In this document: positions 38,864 through 47,970 of the stretch, in pieces
Position numbering within the stretch: the stretch's first letter is position 1
How the letters are laid out: each line of letters begins with the position of its first letter
Notes under the pieces: generated by a model
The model's database searches: none
What the model was told of the DNA's origin: nothing
The model's input: only the letters and a program-made list of their open reading frames with translations
Assembly (NCBI RefSeq): GCF_900078335.1
Contig: NZ_FKBR01000005.1
Coordinates: forward strand, 40,286-104,285
Direction of reading: 5' to 3'
From: Bordetella trematum
Lineage (GTDB): Bacteria; Pseudomonadota; Gammaproteobacteria; Burkholderiales; Burkholderiaceae_B
DNA: 64,000 nt
Program-made: the position numbers and the translations under genes

Positions 38864-39763
38864 TCAGAGCGCCAGGAAAAGCGCAATGACCAGGACGATC
38901 AGGGCGACCTTGGTGATCTTGTAGACGGTCTTGTTCCAGGCCTTGAACTGGCGGCGCTTCTGGTCGAGGTGCCAGTGCAGGTGGGTCAGTTTGTTGATGG
39001 CGCCGGTCTGGTCGCCGGCATCGTTGGGCGAACTGGCCGCTGACATGACCTTGCGGCCGAACCAGCGGTTGAAGGACTCCGCCCAACCCCATTTCAGGGG
39101 CCGTTCGACGTCGCAGAACAAAATGATGCGATTGCCTTCGCTCTTGTTGTGCGCTTCGTGGACATAGGTCTCGTCGAATACCACGCTTTCGCCATCGCGC
39201 CAGCTGTAGCTGTCGCCATCGACCACGATGTAGCAGCGATCGTCATTGGGCGTGGCCAGCCCCAGGTGATAACGCAGCGAGCCGGCAAAAGGGTCGCGGT
39301 GGGCATTGAGCTTGCCGCCCGGCGGCAGTTCGGCAAACATCGCCGCCTTGACCTTGGGCAAGCCCTTGAGCAGGGCGACGGTCTTGGGGCACAGCTCTTC
39401 GGCCGAGGGGTGGCGGGCGTCATACCATTTCAGGTAGAAGCGCTTCCAGCCGTACTTGAAGAAGGAATTGAAACCGATGTCGTCGTGCTTCTCGGCTGCC
39501 TTGATGCGGCGCAGCTCGGCCATCTTCAGGGCTTCGTCGCGGATGATTTCCCAGTTGTCGTCCAGCACCTTCAGCTCGGGGATCTCCCGGCTGGTCAGGT
39601 AGGGGGTGGTCGGCACGCGCGAGCACAGCACCATGAAGGCATTGACCGGCGCCAGGATCACCGAGTGATCCAGCAATTGGCGGGTCAGCGGCAGCCGCAC
39701 GCGGCCACGGAAGTGTGCAAACAGGATGGAAGCCAGCCAGAGGCCGGGGATCAGCCATTTCAT
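38864..39763 (-). CDS. lpxO: lipid A acyl-chain hydroxylase LpxO-like (aspartyl/asparaginyl beta-hydroxylase family)
   Basis: LpxO is an Fe(II)/2-oxoglutarate dioxygenase that 2-hydroxylates a secondary acyl chain of lipid A in the inner membrane. The 299-residue product (Salmonella LpxO is about 302) has an N-terminal membrane helix (LIPGLWLASILFAHF), the iron-ligand region LNAHRDPFAGSLRYHLGL near residue 150, a second histidine in ETYVHEAHNKSEGNRI near 195, and a C-terminal membrane helix (VALIVLVIALFLAL). It is divergent from dnaE across 156 bases. Confidence 0.87.
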   Translation of the reverse strand: MKWLIPGLWLASILFAHFRGRVRLPLTRQLLDHSVILAPVNAFMVLCSRVPTTPYLTSREIPELKVLDDNWEIIRDEALKMAELRRIKAAEKHDDIGFNSFFKYGWKRFYLKWYDARHPSAEELCPKTVALLKGLPKVKAAMFAELPPGGKLNAHRDPFAGSLRYHLGLATPNDDRCYIVVDGDSYSWRDGESVVFDETYVHEAHNKSEGNRIILFCDVERPLKWGWAESFNRWFGRKVMSAASSPNDAGDQTGAINKLTHLHWHLDQKRRQFKAWNKTVYKITKVALIVLVIALFLAL

Positions 39764-39919
39764 TTGGGGACGGATTACCTGTCGGTATCGTGAGTGAAGT
39801 CTCTTATTGTCCCACATCCCTCGCAGCGGATGTTTTGATAAAAGTGGCATCCGATGCGTGGGCGCCAGGCGCCCGCGGCAGCGCTCCCGGCGGGCAGGCG
39901 CGCAGGTACAATTCCGCCC

Positions 39920-42900
39920 ATGTCCGAAGCCGCAGTAACTCCCCCCCCTTTCGTGCATCTGCGTGTCCATTCCGAGTTCTCGGTGGTGGACGGCATCGTG
40001 CGCATTCCCAGCCTGATCAAGCGTGTGGCCAAACTCGGCCAGCCCGCCGTGGCCCTGACCGATCTGTCCAATATTTTTGGCCTGATCAAGTTTTACCGGG
40101 CCGCTCGTGGCGCAGGCATCAAGCCGATCGCCGGCTGCGATGTCTGGATCAGCAACGACGAAGATCGCGACAAGCCGTTCCGCGCGCTGCTGCTGGTGCG
40201 CAACCATGCCGGCTACCTCAATCTGTGCGAGCTGCTGTCGCAGTCTTTCCTCACCAATCAGTACAAGGGCCGGGCCGAACTGCGGCGCGAATGGCTGCGC
40301 GACCAGCAAGGCCTCATCGTGCTCTCGGGCGGGCGCGGCGGCGACATCGGCCATGCGCTGGAGGCGGGCAATGCCGCCGGGGCGCTGGCTTTGGCGCGCC
40401 AATGGGGCGAGATGTTCCCGGGCGCCTTCTATATCGAATTGCAACGTGCCGGCATGGACGGCGACGAGGCCTATACCCAGGCAGCCATGCGTCTGGCCGC
40501 CCAGGCCGGCCTGCCGGTGGTGGCCACGCATCCGGTGCAATTCCTGGACGGTGACGAATTCCAGGCCCATGAGGCGCGTGTCTGCATTGCCGAGGGCGAA
40601 ATCCTGGCCGACCCGCGTCGGGTCAGGCGGTTCTCGCCCCAGCAGTATCTGCTCAGCTCGCAGGAGATGCACCAGCGCTTCGCCGACGTCCCCTCGGCGC
40701 TGGCCAACAGCGTCGAGATCGCCAAGCGCTGTAATCTGTCGCTGGTGCTGGGCAAGCCCCGGCTGCCGATCTTCCCGACGCCCGACGGCGTCACCCTGGA
40801 TGATTATCTGGTGCAGCTCTCCGAAGAGGGCCTGGAGAAGCGTCTGGAGTTCCTGTTCGCCGACCCGGCCGAACGCGATCGCCAGCGGCCGGCCTACTAC
40901 GAGCGCTTGCGCTGGGAGTGCAAGACCATCATCCAGATGGGCTTTCCGGGCTACTTCCTGATCGTCCAGGACTTCATCAACTGGGGCAAGAACAACGGTG
41001 TGCCGGTGGGGCCGGGCCGGGGGTCGGGGGCCGGCTCGCTGGTGGCCTATGCGCTGGGGATCACCGATCTGGACCCCATCCGCTATGACTTGCTGTTCGA
41101 GCGCTTCCTGAATCCGGAGCGGGTATCCATGCCCGACTTCGATATCGACTTCTGCCAGGACAACCGCGAACGCGTCATCGAGTACGTCAAGGAAAAATAC
41201 GGCCGCGCGGCGGTCAGCCAGATTGCCACCTTCGGTACCCTGGGCGCCAAGGCGGTGGTGCGCGATGCCGGGCGCGTGCTGGACATGCCGTATATGTTCT
41301 GCGACGGCCTGTCCAAGCTGATTCCATTCAACCCGGCCGATCCCTGGTCGCTGGAGCGCACCCTCAAGGATGAGCCCGCCTTCAAGGAACGCTACGACCA
41401 GGAAGAAGAGGTCCGTGCGCTGGTCGATCTGGCGCAACCGCTCGAAGGCTTGACCCGCAACATCGGCATGCACGCCGGTGGCGTGCTGATCGCGCCGGGC
41501 AAGCTGACCGACTTCTGCCCGCTGTATTGCCAACCGGGTCAGGAAAACAGCGCGGTATCGCAATTCGACAAGGACGACGTCGAAGCCGCCGGCCTGGTGA
41601 AGTTCGACTTTCTGGGGCTGCGCAACCTGACGATTCTCGATTGGGCGGTGCGTTATGTGCGCCAGTTCAATGCCGAGTTGCGCGATTTCGACATCATGGC
41701 GCTGTCGCTGGATGATCCGGCGGCCTACAAAGTGCTGTGCGATGCCAACACCACCGCCGTGTTCCAGCTGGAATCGCGCGGCATGAAAGAGCTGCTCAAG
41801 AAGCTGCGGCCCAACACGTTCGAAGACATCATCGCCATGCTGGCGCTGTATCGCCCCGGGCCGCTGGAGTCCGGCATGGTCGACGATTTCGTCAACCGCA
41901 AGCACGGCCGCGCCTCGGTAGACTACTTCCACCCGGACCTGGAAGGCACCCTCAAGAGCACCTACGGGGTCATCGTCTACCAGGAACAGGTGATGCTGAT
42001 CTCGCAGATCATCGGCGGCTACTCGCTGGGTGGCGCCGACCTGCTGCGGCGGGCCATGGGCAAGAAAAAGCCCGAAGAAATGGCCAAGCATCGCGAGTTG
42101 TTCCAGAAAGGCGCGCAGGAAAAGGGGCATGACCCGGATCTGGCCGTCAAGCTCTTTGACCTGATGGAGAAATTCGCCGGCTACGGCTTCAACAAGTCGC
42201 ACTCGGCGGCCTACGCCCTCATTGCCTACCAGACGGCCTGGCTGAAGGCCTATCATCCGGCCGAGTTTCTGGCCGCCACCCTGTCCTCCGACATGGACGA
42301 CACGGACAAGGTGCAGATCTTCTGCCGCGACGCGCGCGACAACGGCGTCGACGTTCTGCCGCCCGATGTCAATGAGTCGGGCTACCGCTTCGCCCCGGTC
42401 GAAGACAGCTGGACTGCCAAGGGCAAGCCGCCGCGCACCATGCGCTACGGCCTGGGCGCGGTCAAGGGCACCGGGCAGGGCGCCGTCGAGGAGATCCTGC
42501 GTGCCCGCGAAGAGGGCGGCCGCTTTGCCAACCTGTTCGATTTCTGCCGGCGCGTAAGCAAGCATGCGGTCAACCGGCGCACCATCGAGGCGCTGATCCG
42601 CGCCGGCGCCTTTGACACCATCGAGCCCAACCGTGCGGCCCTGCTGGCCTCGGTGGGCACGGCCATGGAGGCGGCCGAGCAGGCGGCGCGTAGCGCCAAC
42701 CAGGTCTCGCTGTTCGGTGACGACAGCAGCGAGGTGGTGGCCGGCGAGCTGGCCAAGGTCGCCCCCTGGAACCTGCACACCAAGCTCACCGAAGAGAAGG
42801 CGGCGCTGGGCTATTTCTTCAGTGGCCACCTGTTCGACTCCTGGCGCGACGAAGTACGCCGCATCGTGCCCATGCCGCTGGCGCGGCTGGAGCCGCAACG

Positions 42901-43411
42901 CGACCTGCAATGGATGTGCGGGGTGCTGGCCGGCGTGCGCGTCATGATGACGCGGCGCGGCAAGATGGTCTTTGCCGTGCTGGATGACGGCACCGCCCAG
43001 GTCGAGATCTCGGTGTTCAATGAACTCTACGAGAAGCATCGCAACCGTCTCAAGGAAGACCAGCTCCTGATCGTGCAGGGCAAGGTCAGCAATGACGAGT
43101 ATTCCGGCGGCATGCGCATCGTGGCCGAAAACCTGTTCGATCTGCAGCTGGCCCGCGAGGCGCGTGCGCGCGCCTTGCGCGTCACGCTCAACGGCCAGGC
43201 CGATGCGGCGCGCCTGCGCCAGCTGCTCAACCCTTTCCGGGCCGAACCCGAGAACGGCATCCCCGGCGTGCCGGTGGACATCATCTACACCAAAGACAAT
43301 TTCCGTTGCACGGTGCGCCTGGGCGAGGAGTGGCGGGTCCGCATGGCGGATACGCTGCTGCAGAATCTGGCCGACTGGGCCAAGCCCGAAGGTGTGGAGG
43401 TCAGCTACTGA
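39920..43411 (+). CDS. dnaE: DNA polymerase III alpha subunit DnaE
   Basis: This is the catalytic subunit of the replicative polymerase. The 1163-residue product begins with a PHP domain (FVHLRVHSEFSVVDGIVRI), has the palm catalytic motif MPDFDIDFCQDNRERV near residue 405, the GPGRGSGAGSLVAYALGI block near 360, finger and beta-binding regions, and a C-terminal OB fold with VFAVLDDGTAQVEISVF. The frame is open from 39854, but ATG 39920 gives MSEAAVTPPPFVHLR. Its TGA overlaps the next glycosyltransferase ATG by one base. Confidence 0.98.
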   Translation: MSEAAVTPPPFVHLRVHSEFSVVDGIVRIPSLIKRVAKLGQPAVALTDLSNIFGLIKFYRAARGAGIKPIAGCDVWISNDEDRDKPFRALLLVRNHAGYLNLCELLSQSFLTNQYKGRAELRREWLRDQQGLIVLSGGRGGDIGHALEAGNAAGALALARQWGEMFPGAFYIELQRAGMDGDEAYTQAAMRLAAQAGLPVVATHPVQFLDGDEFQAHEARVCIAEGEILADPRRVRRFSPQQYLLSSQEMHQRFADVPSALANSVEIAKRCNLSLVLGKPRLPIFPTPDGVTLDDYLVQLSEEGLEKRLEFLFADPAERDRQRPAYYERLRWECKTIIQMGFPGYFLIVQDFINWGKNNGVPVGPGRGSGAGSLVAYALGITDLDPIRYDLLFERFLNPERVSMPDFDIDFCQDNRERVIEYVKEKYGRAAVSQIATFGTLGAKAVVRDAGRVLDMPYMFCDGLSKLIPFNPADPWSLERTLKDEPAFKERYDQEEEVRALVDLAQPLEGLTRNIGMHAGGVLIAPGKLTDFCPLYCQPGQENSAVSQFDKDDVEAAGLVKFDFLGLRNLTILDWAVRYVRQFNAELRDFDIMALSLDDPAAYKVLCDANTTAVFQLESRGMKELLKKLRPNTFEDIIAMLALYRPGPLESGMVDDFVNRKHGRASVDYFHPDLEGTLKSTYGVIVYQEQVMLISQIIGGYSLGGADLLRRAMGKKKPEEMAKHRELFQKGAQEKGHDPDLAVKLFDLMEKFAGYGFNKSHSAAYALIAYQTAWLKAYHPAEFLAATLSSDMDDTDKVQIFCRDARDNGVDVLPPDVNESGYRFAPVEDSWTAKGKPPRTMRYGLGAVKGTGQGAVEEILRAREEGGRFANLFDFCRRVSKHAVNRRTIEALIRAGAFDTIEPNRAALLASVGTAMEAAEQAARSANQVSLFGDDSSEVVAGELAKVAPWNLHTKLTEEKAALGYFFSGHLFDSWRDEVRRIVPMPLARLEPQRDLQWMCGVLAGVRVMMTRRGKMVFAVLDDGTAQVEISVFNELYEKHRNRLKEDQLLIVQGKVSNDEYSGGMRIVAENLFDLQLAREARARALRVTLNGQADAARLRQLLNPFRAEPENGIPGVPVDIIYTKDNFRCTVRLGEEWRVRMADTLLQNLADWAKPEGVEVSY

Positions 43412-44511
43412 TGCAGCCCTTGCGTATCGTTCATTCGGAGGCCGCCACCAGTTTCGGCGGGCAGGAAGGGCGCATCTTCAAAGAGATGCACGCCATGCGT
43501 GAGCGTGGCCACCACATGGAGGCCATCGTCCAGCCGGATGCCCAGCTCGGCGAACGCCTGCGCGATGCCGGCTTCACCGTGCATACGCTGTACATGGACG
43601 GCCCATGGAATTACGTGAAGGGCGTGCTGGCCTTGCGCCGCCTCCTCAAGCGGGGCCGTTACGACGTGCTCAATACGCATAGCCGTCGCGATACCGTCAT
43701 CGCCGCGGCGGCCGCAAGATTGGCCGGCACGCCGCTGATCGTGCGCACCCGCCATCTGTCCAACAAGGTCGGCTCGCTCTGGAGCTACACCGGCCTGCCG
43801 CAGCGCGTGACTACGGTCAGCGACCACGTGCGCGACGGCCTGATCGCGCGCGGCGTGCCGCCCGATCACATCGCCACCCTGTATTCGCCCATCGTGTTGC
43901 CGCCGCCGGTCGAACGCTCCACCTTGCGCGACGAGCTGGGTCTGGCCGACGATGATCTGATCGTGGGCTGTGTGGCCGTGATGCGCGCCACCAAAGGCCA
44001 CAAAGACCTGATCGACGCCATCGCACCGCTCTTGGCCGGACATCCCAAACTGCATCTGGTTTTCGTGGGTGGCGGCTCGCCGGTGTTCGAGCAGACCCAG
44101 GCCTATGTGGCCGAACGGGGGCTGCAGTCGCGCGTGCACCTGATGGGCACGCGACGCGACGTGCCCAACCTGCTGGCGGGGTTCGACATCTTTGCGCTGG
44201 CCACGCAGCAGGAGGCCTCGGGCACGGTCTATGTCGAAGCCGAAGCCAGCGGCCTGCCCGTGATCGGCACTGACGTGGGCGGGGTATCGGAAATGATGCG
44301 GCCCGATGTCACCGGCATTCTGGTGCCGCCCAAGGACGGCGCAGCCCTGACCGAAGCGCTGCGCCGCCTGATCGAAGATCCGGCGCTGCGCCAGCGCATG
44401 GGCCAGGCCGGCTGGCGCATGGTGCGCGAGGAGGGCGTTTTCTCACCCGAGCGCCTCGCCGAAAACACCGAAGCGGTCTATCGCAAATGGCTGGCCGAGC
44501 TCACACAATGA
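43411..44511 (+). CDS. glycosyltransferase family 4, LPS core type
   Basis: The 366-residue GT-B glycosyltransferase has the N-terminal acceptor domain start LRIVHSEAATSFGGQEGRIF with the glycine-rich loop, and the C-terminal nucleotide-sugar domain with GCVAVMRATKGHKDLIDAI near residue 188 and the E(x7)E motif in EASGTVYVEAEASGLPVIGTD near 270. It is the first of six cell-envelope genes fused by overlaps to dnaE. As I recall, a dnaE-linked cluster of this composition was characterised as LPS core genes in B. pertussis. The donor sugar cannot be told from sequence. Confidence 0.88.
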   Translation: MQPLRIVHSEAATSFGGQEGRIFKEMHAMRERGHHMEAIVQPDAQLGERLRDAGFTVHTLYMDGPWNYVKGVLALRRLLKRGRYDVLNTHSRRDTVIAAAAARLAGTPLIVRTRHLSNKVGSLWSYTGLPQRVTTVSDHVRDGLIARGVPPDHIATLYSPIVLPPPVERSTLRDELGLADDDLIVGCVAVMRATKGHKDLIDAIAPLLAGHPKLHLVFVGGGSPVFEQTQAYVAERGLQSRVHLMGTRRDVPNLLAGFDIFALATQQEASGTVYVEAEASGLPVIGTDVGGVSEMMRPDVTGILVPPKDGAALTEALRRLIEDPALRQRMGQAGWRMVREEGVFSPERLAENTEAVYRKWLAELTQ

Positions 44512-45359
44512 AAAACGCCCCCAACGTGCCGGTGCTGATGTATCACCACATCACACCCAAAGGCGGCATGATCGCCGCCACGCCCGCCGTGTTCGAGGCC
44601 CAGATCGCGGCGTTGGCCCGCGCCGGGTACCGGTCGCTGACCGGCGATCAGTTCGCCGCCTATCTGGCCGGCGAGCCGGTGCCAGAGAAATCGGTGCTGA
44701 TCACGTTCGATGACGGCTATCTCAACAACTGGGTCCATGCCCATCCCATCATGCAGCGCTACGGCATGCACGGGATCATCTTCCTGATCACCGGCCTGGT
44801 CGGCGACGGCGCGGCCCGCCCGCACGCTGGCTGCGGCGAGCCGATTCCGGCCGACGTCGATCACGACGAATCGAAGCGCCTGATCGCGCAAGGCCGCAGC
44901 GACGACGTCATGCTGCGCTGGAGCGAAGTGCAGGCCATGCTGGATGCCGGCACCTTCGAGTTCCATTCGCATACCCACACGCACACCCGCTGGGACAAGA
45001 CCTGCGGCCCGGACATCGAGGCCAAGCGACGCCATATCGCCCAAGAGCTGGCCGATTCGCGCGCCACCCTGCAGGCGCGGCTGGGCGGGGTGAGCGATCA
45101 CCTTTGCTGGCCGCAAGGGTATTTCGATGCCGATTACGTCCAGGCCGCAAGGCAGGCAGGTTTCCGGCATCTCTACACTACCGATCCGCTGGGCCAGAAC
45201 CGGCCCGGCGCCGATCCCGGCCATATCTTCCGCTTTGCGGTGCGCAACCGGGGCGGCGGCTGGCTCAATCGCCGCATCTGGCAATCACGCGATCCTTTCG
45301 TGGGGCAGCTCTATCATGCCTGGAAGGGCCTGAAGAAACGCTGGAGAAAGCGCGCATGA
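44508..45359 (+). CDS. polysaccharide deacetylase family protein (LPS cluster, first copy)
   Basis: The 283-residue product is a NodB-fold carbohydrate esterase. It has VPVLMYHHITPKGGM at the start, the metal-binding and catalytic SVLITFDDGYLNNW near residue 62, the FEFHSHTHTHTRWD histidine block near 150, and LCWPQGYFDADY near 205. It would remove an acetyl group from an N-acetylated sugar of the LPS core. It overlaps its neighbours at both ends by four bases (ATGA), so the cluster is translationally coupled. Confidence 0.9.
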   Translation: MKNAPNVPVLMYHHITPKGGMIAATPAVFEAQIAALARAGYRSLTGDQFAAYLAGEPVPEKSVLITFDDGYLNNWVHAHPIMQRYGMHGIIFLITGLVGDGAARPHAGCGEPIPADVDHDESKRLIAQGRSDDVMLRWSEVQAMLDAGTFEFHSHTHTHTRWDKTCGPDIEAKRRHIAQELADSRATLQARLGGVSDHLCWPQGYFDADYVQAARQAGFRHLYTTDPLGQNRPGADPGHIFRFAVRNRGGGWLNRRIWQSRDPFVGQLYHAWKGLKKRWRKRA

Positions 45360-46111
45360 GTCTGTCGGTCATCATCATCACCAAGAACGAGTCGGCCAAC
45401 ATCCTGGGCTGCCTGGAGTCCGTGGCCTTCGCCGACGAATTCATCGTGGTCGACTCCGGCAGCACCGACGACACGGTCGAACTGGCGCGCAGTTTCGGCG
45501 CCAAGGTGCAGGTCACGCCCGACTGGCCCGGTTTCGGGCCGCAGAAGAACCGCGCCCTGGATCTGGCCACCGGCGACTGGGTGCTGTCCATCGACGCCGA
45601 TGAGCGCGTCACGCCGGAGCTGGCCGACGCCATTCGTCAGGCCATGGCCCAAGGGCAGGCCCAGGCCTATGAAATGCCGCGCCTGTCGTGGTTCTGCGGC
45701 CGTTTCATCCGCCACAGCGGTTGGTGGCCCGATTACGTGCTGCGGCTCTGGAAACGCGGCACGGCACGCCTGACCGACGCCGTGGTGCACGAGAAAGTGG
45801 TCGCCGACGGCAAGGTCGAGCGCCTCGAACCCCACCTGGTGCATTACCCCTATCCGGACTTCGAGTCGCTCATCAACAAGGTCAATCGCTATTCTTCGGA
45901 TGGCGCGGCGATGATGCACGCCAAAGGGCGGCGCGCCAATGTCCTGACCGCGCTGGGACACAGTTTCTGGACCTTCGTGCGCATCTATCTGCTGCGGCGC
46001 GGCTTTCTCGACGGCCGCCACGGGCTGGTGCTGGCCGTGACGGCCGCCTCGGGCAGTTTTTATCGTTATGCCAAGCTGATGCTCAAGTCCGAACCCGGGC
46101 CGCCCAAGTGA
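45356..46111 (+). CDS. glycosyltransferase family 2 (WaaE/KdtX-like)
   Basis: The 251-residue GT-A enzyme resembles the beta-1,4-glucosyltransferase that adds glucose to heptose I of the inner core. It shows LSVIIITKNESANILGCLES, the DSGSTDDTVELA motif near residue 35, the metal-binding LSIDADERVTPEL near 80 and RHSGWWPDYVLRLWKRG near 120, all typical of this group. A C-terminal hydrophobic stretch may anchor it to the membrane. It overlaps the deacetylase upstream and the next transferase downstream by four bases each. Confidence 0.88.
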   Translation: MSLSVIIITKNESANILGCLESVAFADEFIVVDSGSTDDTVELARSFGAKVQVTPDWPGFGPQKNRALDLATGDWVLSIDADERVTPELADAIRQAMAQGQAQAYEMPRLSWFCGRFIRHSGWWPDYVLRLWKRGTARLTDAVVHEKVVADGKVERLEPHLVHYPYPDFESLINKVNRYSSDGAAMMHAKGRRANVLTALGHSFWTFVRIYLLRRGFLDGRHGLVLAVTAASGSFYRYAKLMLKSEPGPPK

Positions 46112-47220
46112 AGATCCTCTATACCAACTTTCACCCGCGCAATGGCGGCGGCCACGTCACCTACATCCTGAATCTGGCGCGCGCGCTGGCGCCCGAGCAC
46201 GAGATCGTCGTCGCCACGCCATCGACCAGCCGGCTGTACCGTTATGCGCAGTCCGTGCCGGGCGTGCGCGTGGTGCCGATGACCTACACCACGCGGCTGT
46301 CCTCCTGGTTCGGCGACCGGCGCGCGCTGCGCCAGCTTATCGGGCGCGAACGCTTCGACATCATTCATTGCAACGGCAGCGCCGACCACAAACAGGTCAT
46401 GCTCGCCACGCTGGGGCGACGCCGCGCCCGGGTCATCTTCACCAAGCACAATGACCATCCGCTGGCCAGCCTGGGCAATGCCCTGCGCGCACGCCTGGCT
46501 ACCGATCATGTCATCGCCGTGAGCGACTACGTTCGCCGGTTGGTGGAAGACTCTCCCTATCGGCGGCTGCCCATCAGCACGATCCGGCATGGCATCGATA
46601 CCCATTTCTATGCGCCGCCCGCGGCCGGCAGCCAGGACAAGCTGCGCGCCTTGTATTTCGGCGAGAACTGGCGCGGCAAGCTGCTGCTGGGCAGCGCCGG
46701 AGGTACCGATTTCGACAAGGGCTGGCTGGATCTGGTGGATGCGGCGGGCAGCCTGCCCGAGCCATTGCGCCAGCGCATACGCATTCTGGTGGCCGGCGAT
46801 CCACCCAATGAGGCCAAGCTGGCGCGCGTTCGTGCCGCGGGCATGCAGGATCAGATGGTCTTTCCCGGCCTGCTCGATGACGTGCGGGCCGCGCTGGCCG
46901 CCTGCCATGCGGGTTATGTGCTCTCCTATCGCGAAGCGCTTTCCTTTGCCTGCCGCGAAATGATGGCCATCGGCCGTCCGGTGCTGGCCAGCGACGCCGG
47001 GGGGCTGCCCGAGAACATCACCCCGGGGCAGGACGGCTGGATTGTGCCTGCCCGTGACGTCGCGGCCATCGCCCGGGTGCTGCAGGACATGCTGGCCGAT
47101 CCGGCCATGCTCGAACGCATGGGGCAGGCCGCACGCCAGAAGGCGCTGCGGGAATTCAATCTGCACGATTTCGCCCGCGCCACGATGGATGTGTATGTCG
47201 CCGCGCTGGCCGGCCGCTGA
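46108..47220 (+). CDS. glycosyltransferase family 4 (LPS cluster, second GT4)
   Basis: The 370-residue GT-B enzyme starts with GTG at 46108 inside the stop of the GT2 gene. It has KILYTNFHPRNGGGHVTYIL at the start, VIFTKHNDHPLASLGN near residue 110, the donor domain with AGGTDFDKGWLDLVDAAG near 197 and YREALSFACREMMAIGRPVLASD near 275. The acceptor and sugar are unknown; the operon context points to LPS core assembly. Confidence 0.86.
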   Translation: MKILYTNFHPRNGGGHVTYILNLARALAPEHEIVVATPSTSRLYRYAQSVPGVRVVPMTYTTRLSSWFGDRRALRQLIGRERFDIIHCNGSADHKQVMLATLGRRRARVIFTKHNDHPLASLGNALRARLATDHVIAVSDYVRRLVEDSPYRRLPISTIRHGIDTHFYAPPAAGSQDKLRALYFGENWRGKLLLGSAGGTDFDKGWLDLVDAAGSLPEPLRQRIRILVAGDPPNEAKLARVRAAGMQDQMVFPGLLDDVRAALAACHAGYVLSYREALSFACREMMAIGRPVLASDAGGLPENITPGQDGWIVPARDVAAIARVLQDMLADPAMLERMGQAARQKALREFNLHDFARATMDVYVAALAGR

Positions 47221-47244
47221 GGCGCAAGTTCTATAATTGTCTGC

Positions 47245-47970
47245 ATGAACTCCTATCCCATCCTCATGTATCACCAGATCGGCACGCCCGGGCCGCGCGG
47301 CACGCCGTATCGCGGCCTGACCGTGCACCCTGACGACTTCCGCCGCCAGATGATCTGGATGCGCCGGCTGGGTTATCGCGGCCTTTCCATGCGCGATCTC
47401 ATGCCCTATCTGCGCGGCGAACGCCAGGGCAAGGTCTTCGGCGTCACCTTTGACGACGGTTATCGCAATGTGCTGGACAATGCGGCGCCCGTGCTGGCCG
47501 ATGTGGGGTTCACCGCCACCAACTATTTCGTTGCCAACCAGCTTGACGGCGGCAATGTCTGGGATGCCGAAAAAGGCATTCCGCATTCCGGCCTGATGAG
47601 TGCGGCCGAAATCCGCCAATGGCACGATGCTGGCCACGAAGTCGGGTCGCACACGCTGGATCACGTTCACCTGCCGCAGATGGCTCCGGATGAGGCGCGT
47701 CGCCAGATCCGCCAGTCCAAGGACGTGCTTGAGCAGGTCGTGGGCGCGCCGGTGACGGCCTTCTGTTATCCCTACGGCGATCACGGCCCGGAGCATCTGG
47801 CCATGGCGCGCGAGGCCGGCTATGACAACGCCACCCTGACGGTGCGCGGACGCGCCTCGGCGGCCGACGATCCTTTCGGGCTGCCCCGGGTCACCGTGTC
47901 GCGCTCCACCCGCCTGCCCACTTTCCTGCTCAAGACGCTGACCGGCTATGAAGACCGCCGCCGGCGCTGA
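47245..47970 (+). CDS. polysaccharide deacetylase family protein (LPS cluster, second copy)
   Basis: This 241-residue NodB-fold protein shows YPILMYHQIGTPGPRGTPYRG at the start, VFGVTFDDGYRNVLDNA near residue 67, HEVGSHTLDHVHLPQM near 130 and TAFCYPYGDHGPEH near 170. It belongs to a different branch from the first deacetylase of the same cluster: the spacing of the DD and HxxxH blocks and the C-terminal length differ. It is separated by 24 bases from the upstream gene and overlaps the next gene by 23 bases. Confidence 0.89.
   Translation: MNSYPILMYHQIGTPGPRGTPYRGLTVHPDDFRRQMIWMRRLGYRGLSMRDLMPYLRGERQGKVFGVTFDDGYRNVLDNAAPVLADVGFTATNYFVANQLDGGNVWDAEKGIPHSGLMSAAEIRQWHDAGHEVGSHTLDHVHLPQMAPDEARRQIRQSKDVLEQVVGAPVTAFCYPYGDHGPEHLAMAREAGYDNATLTVRGRASAADDPFGLPRVTVSRSTRLPTFLLKTLTGYEDRRRR

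Noticed and set aside
38864..43039. 1391-codon minus-strand frame covering lpxO and dnaE
   Set aside because: Only the last 299 codons encode LpxO; the rest is antisense to dnaE and has a low-complexity composition.
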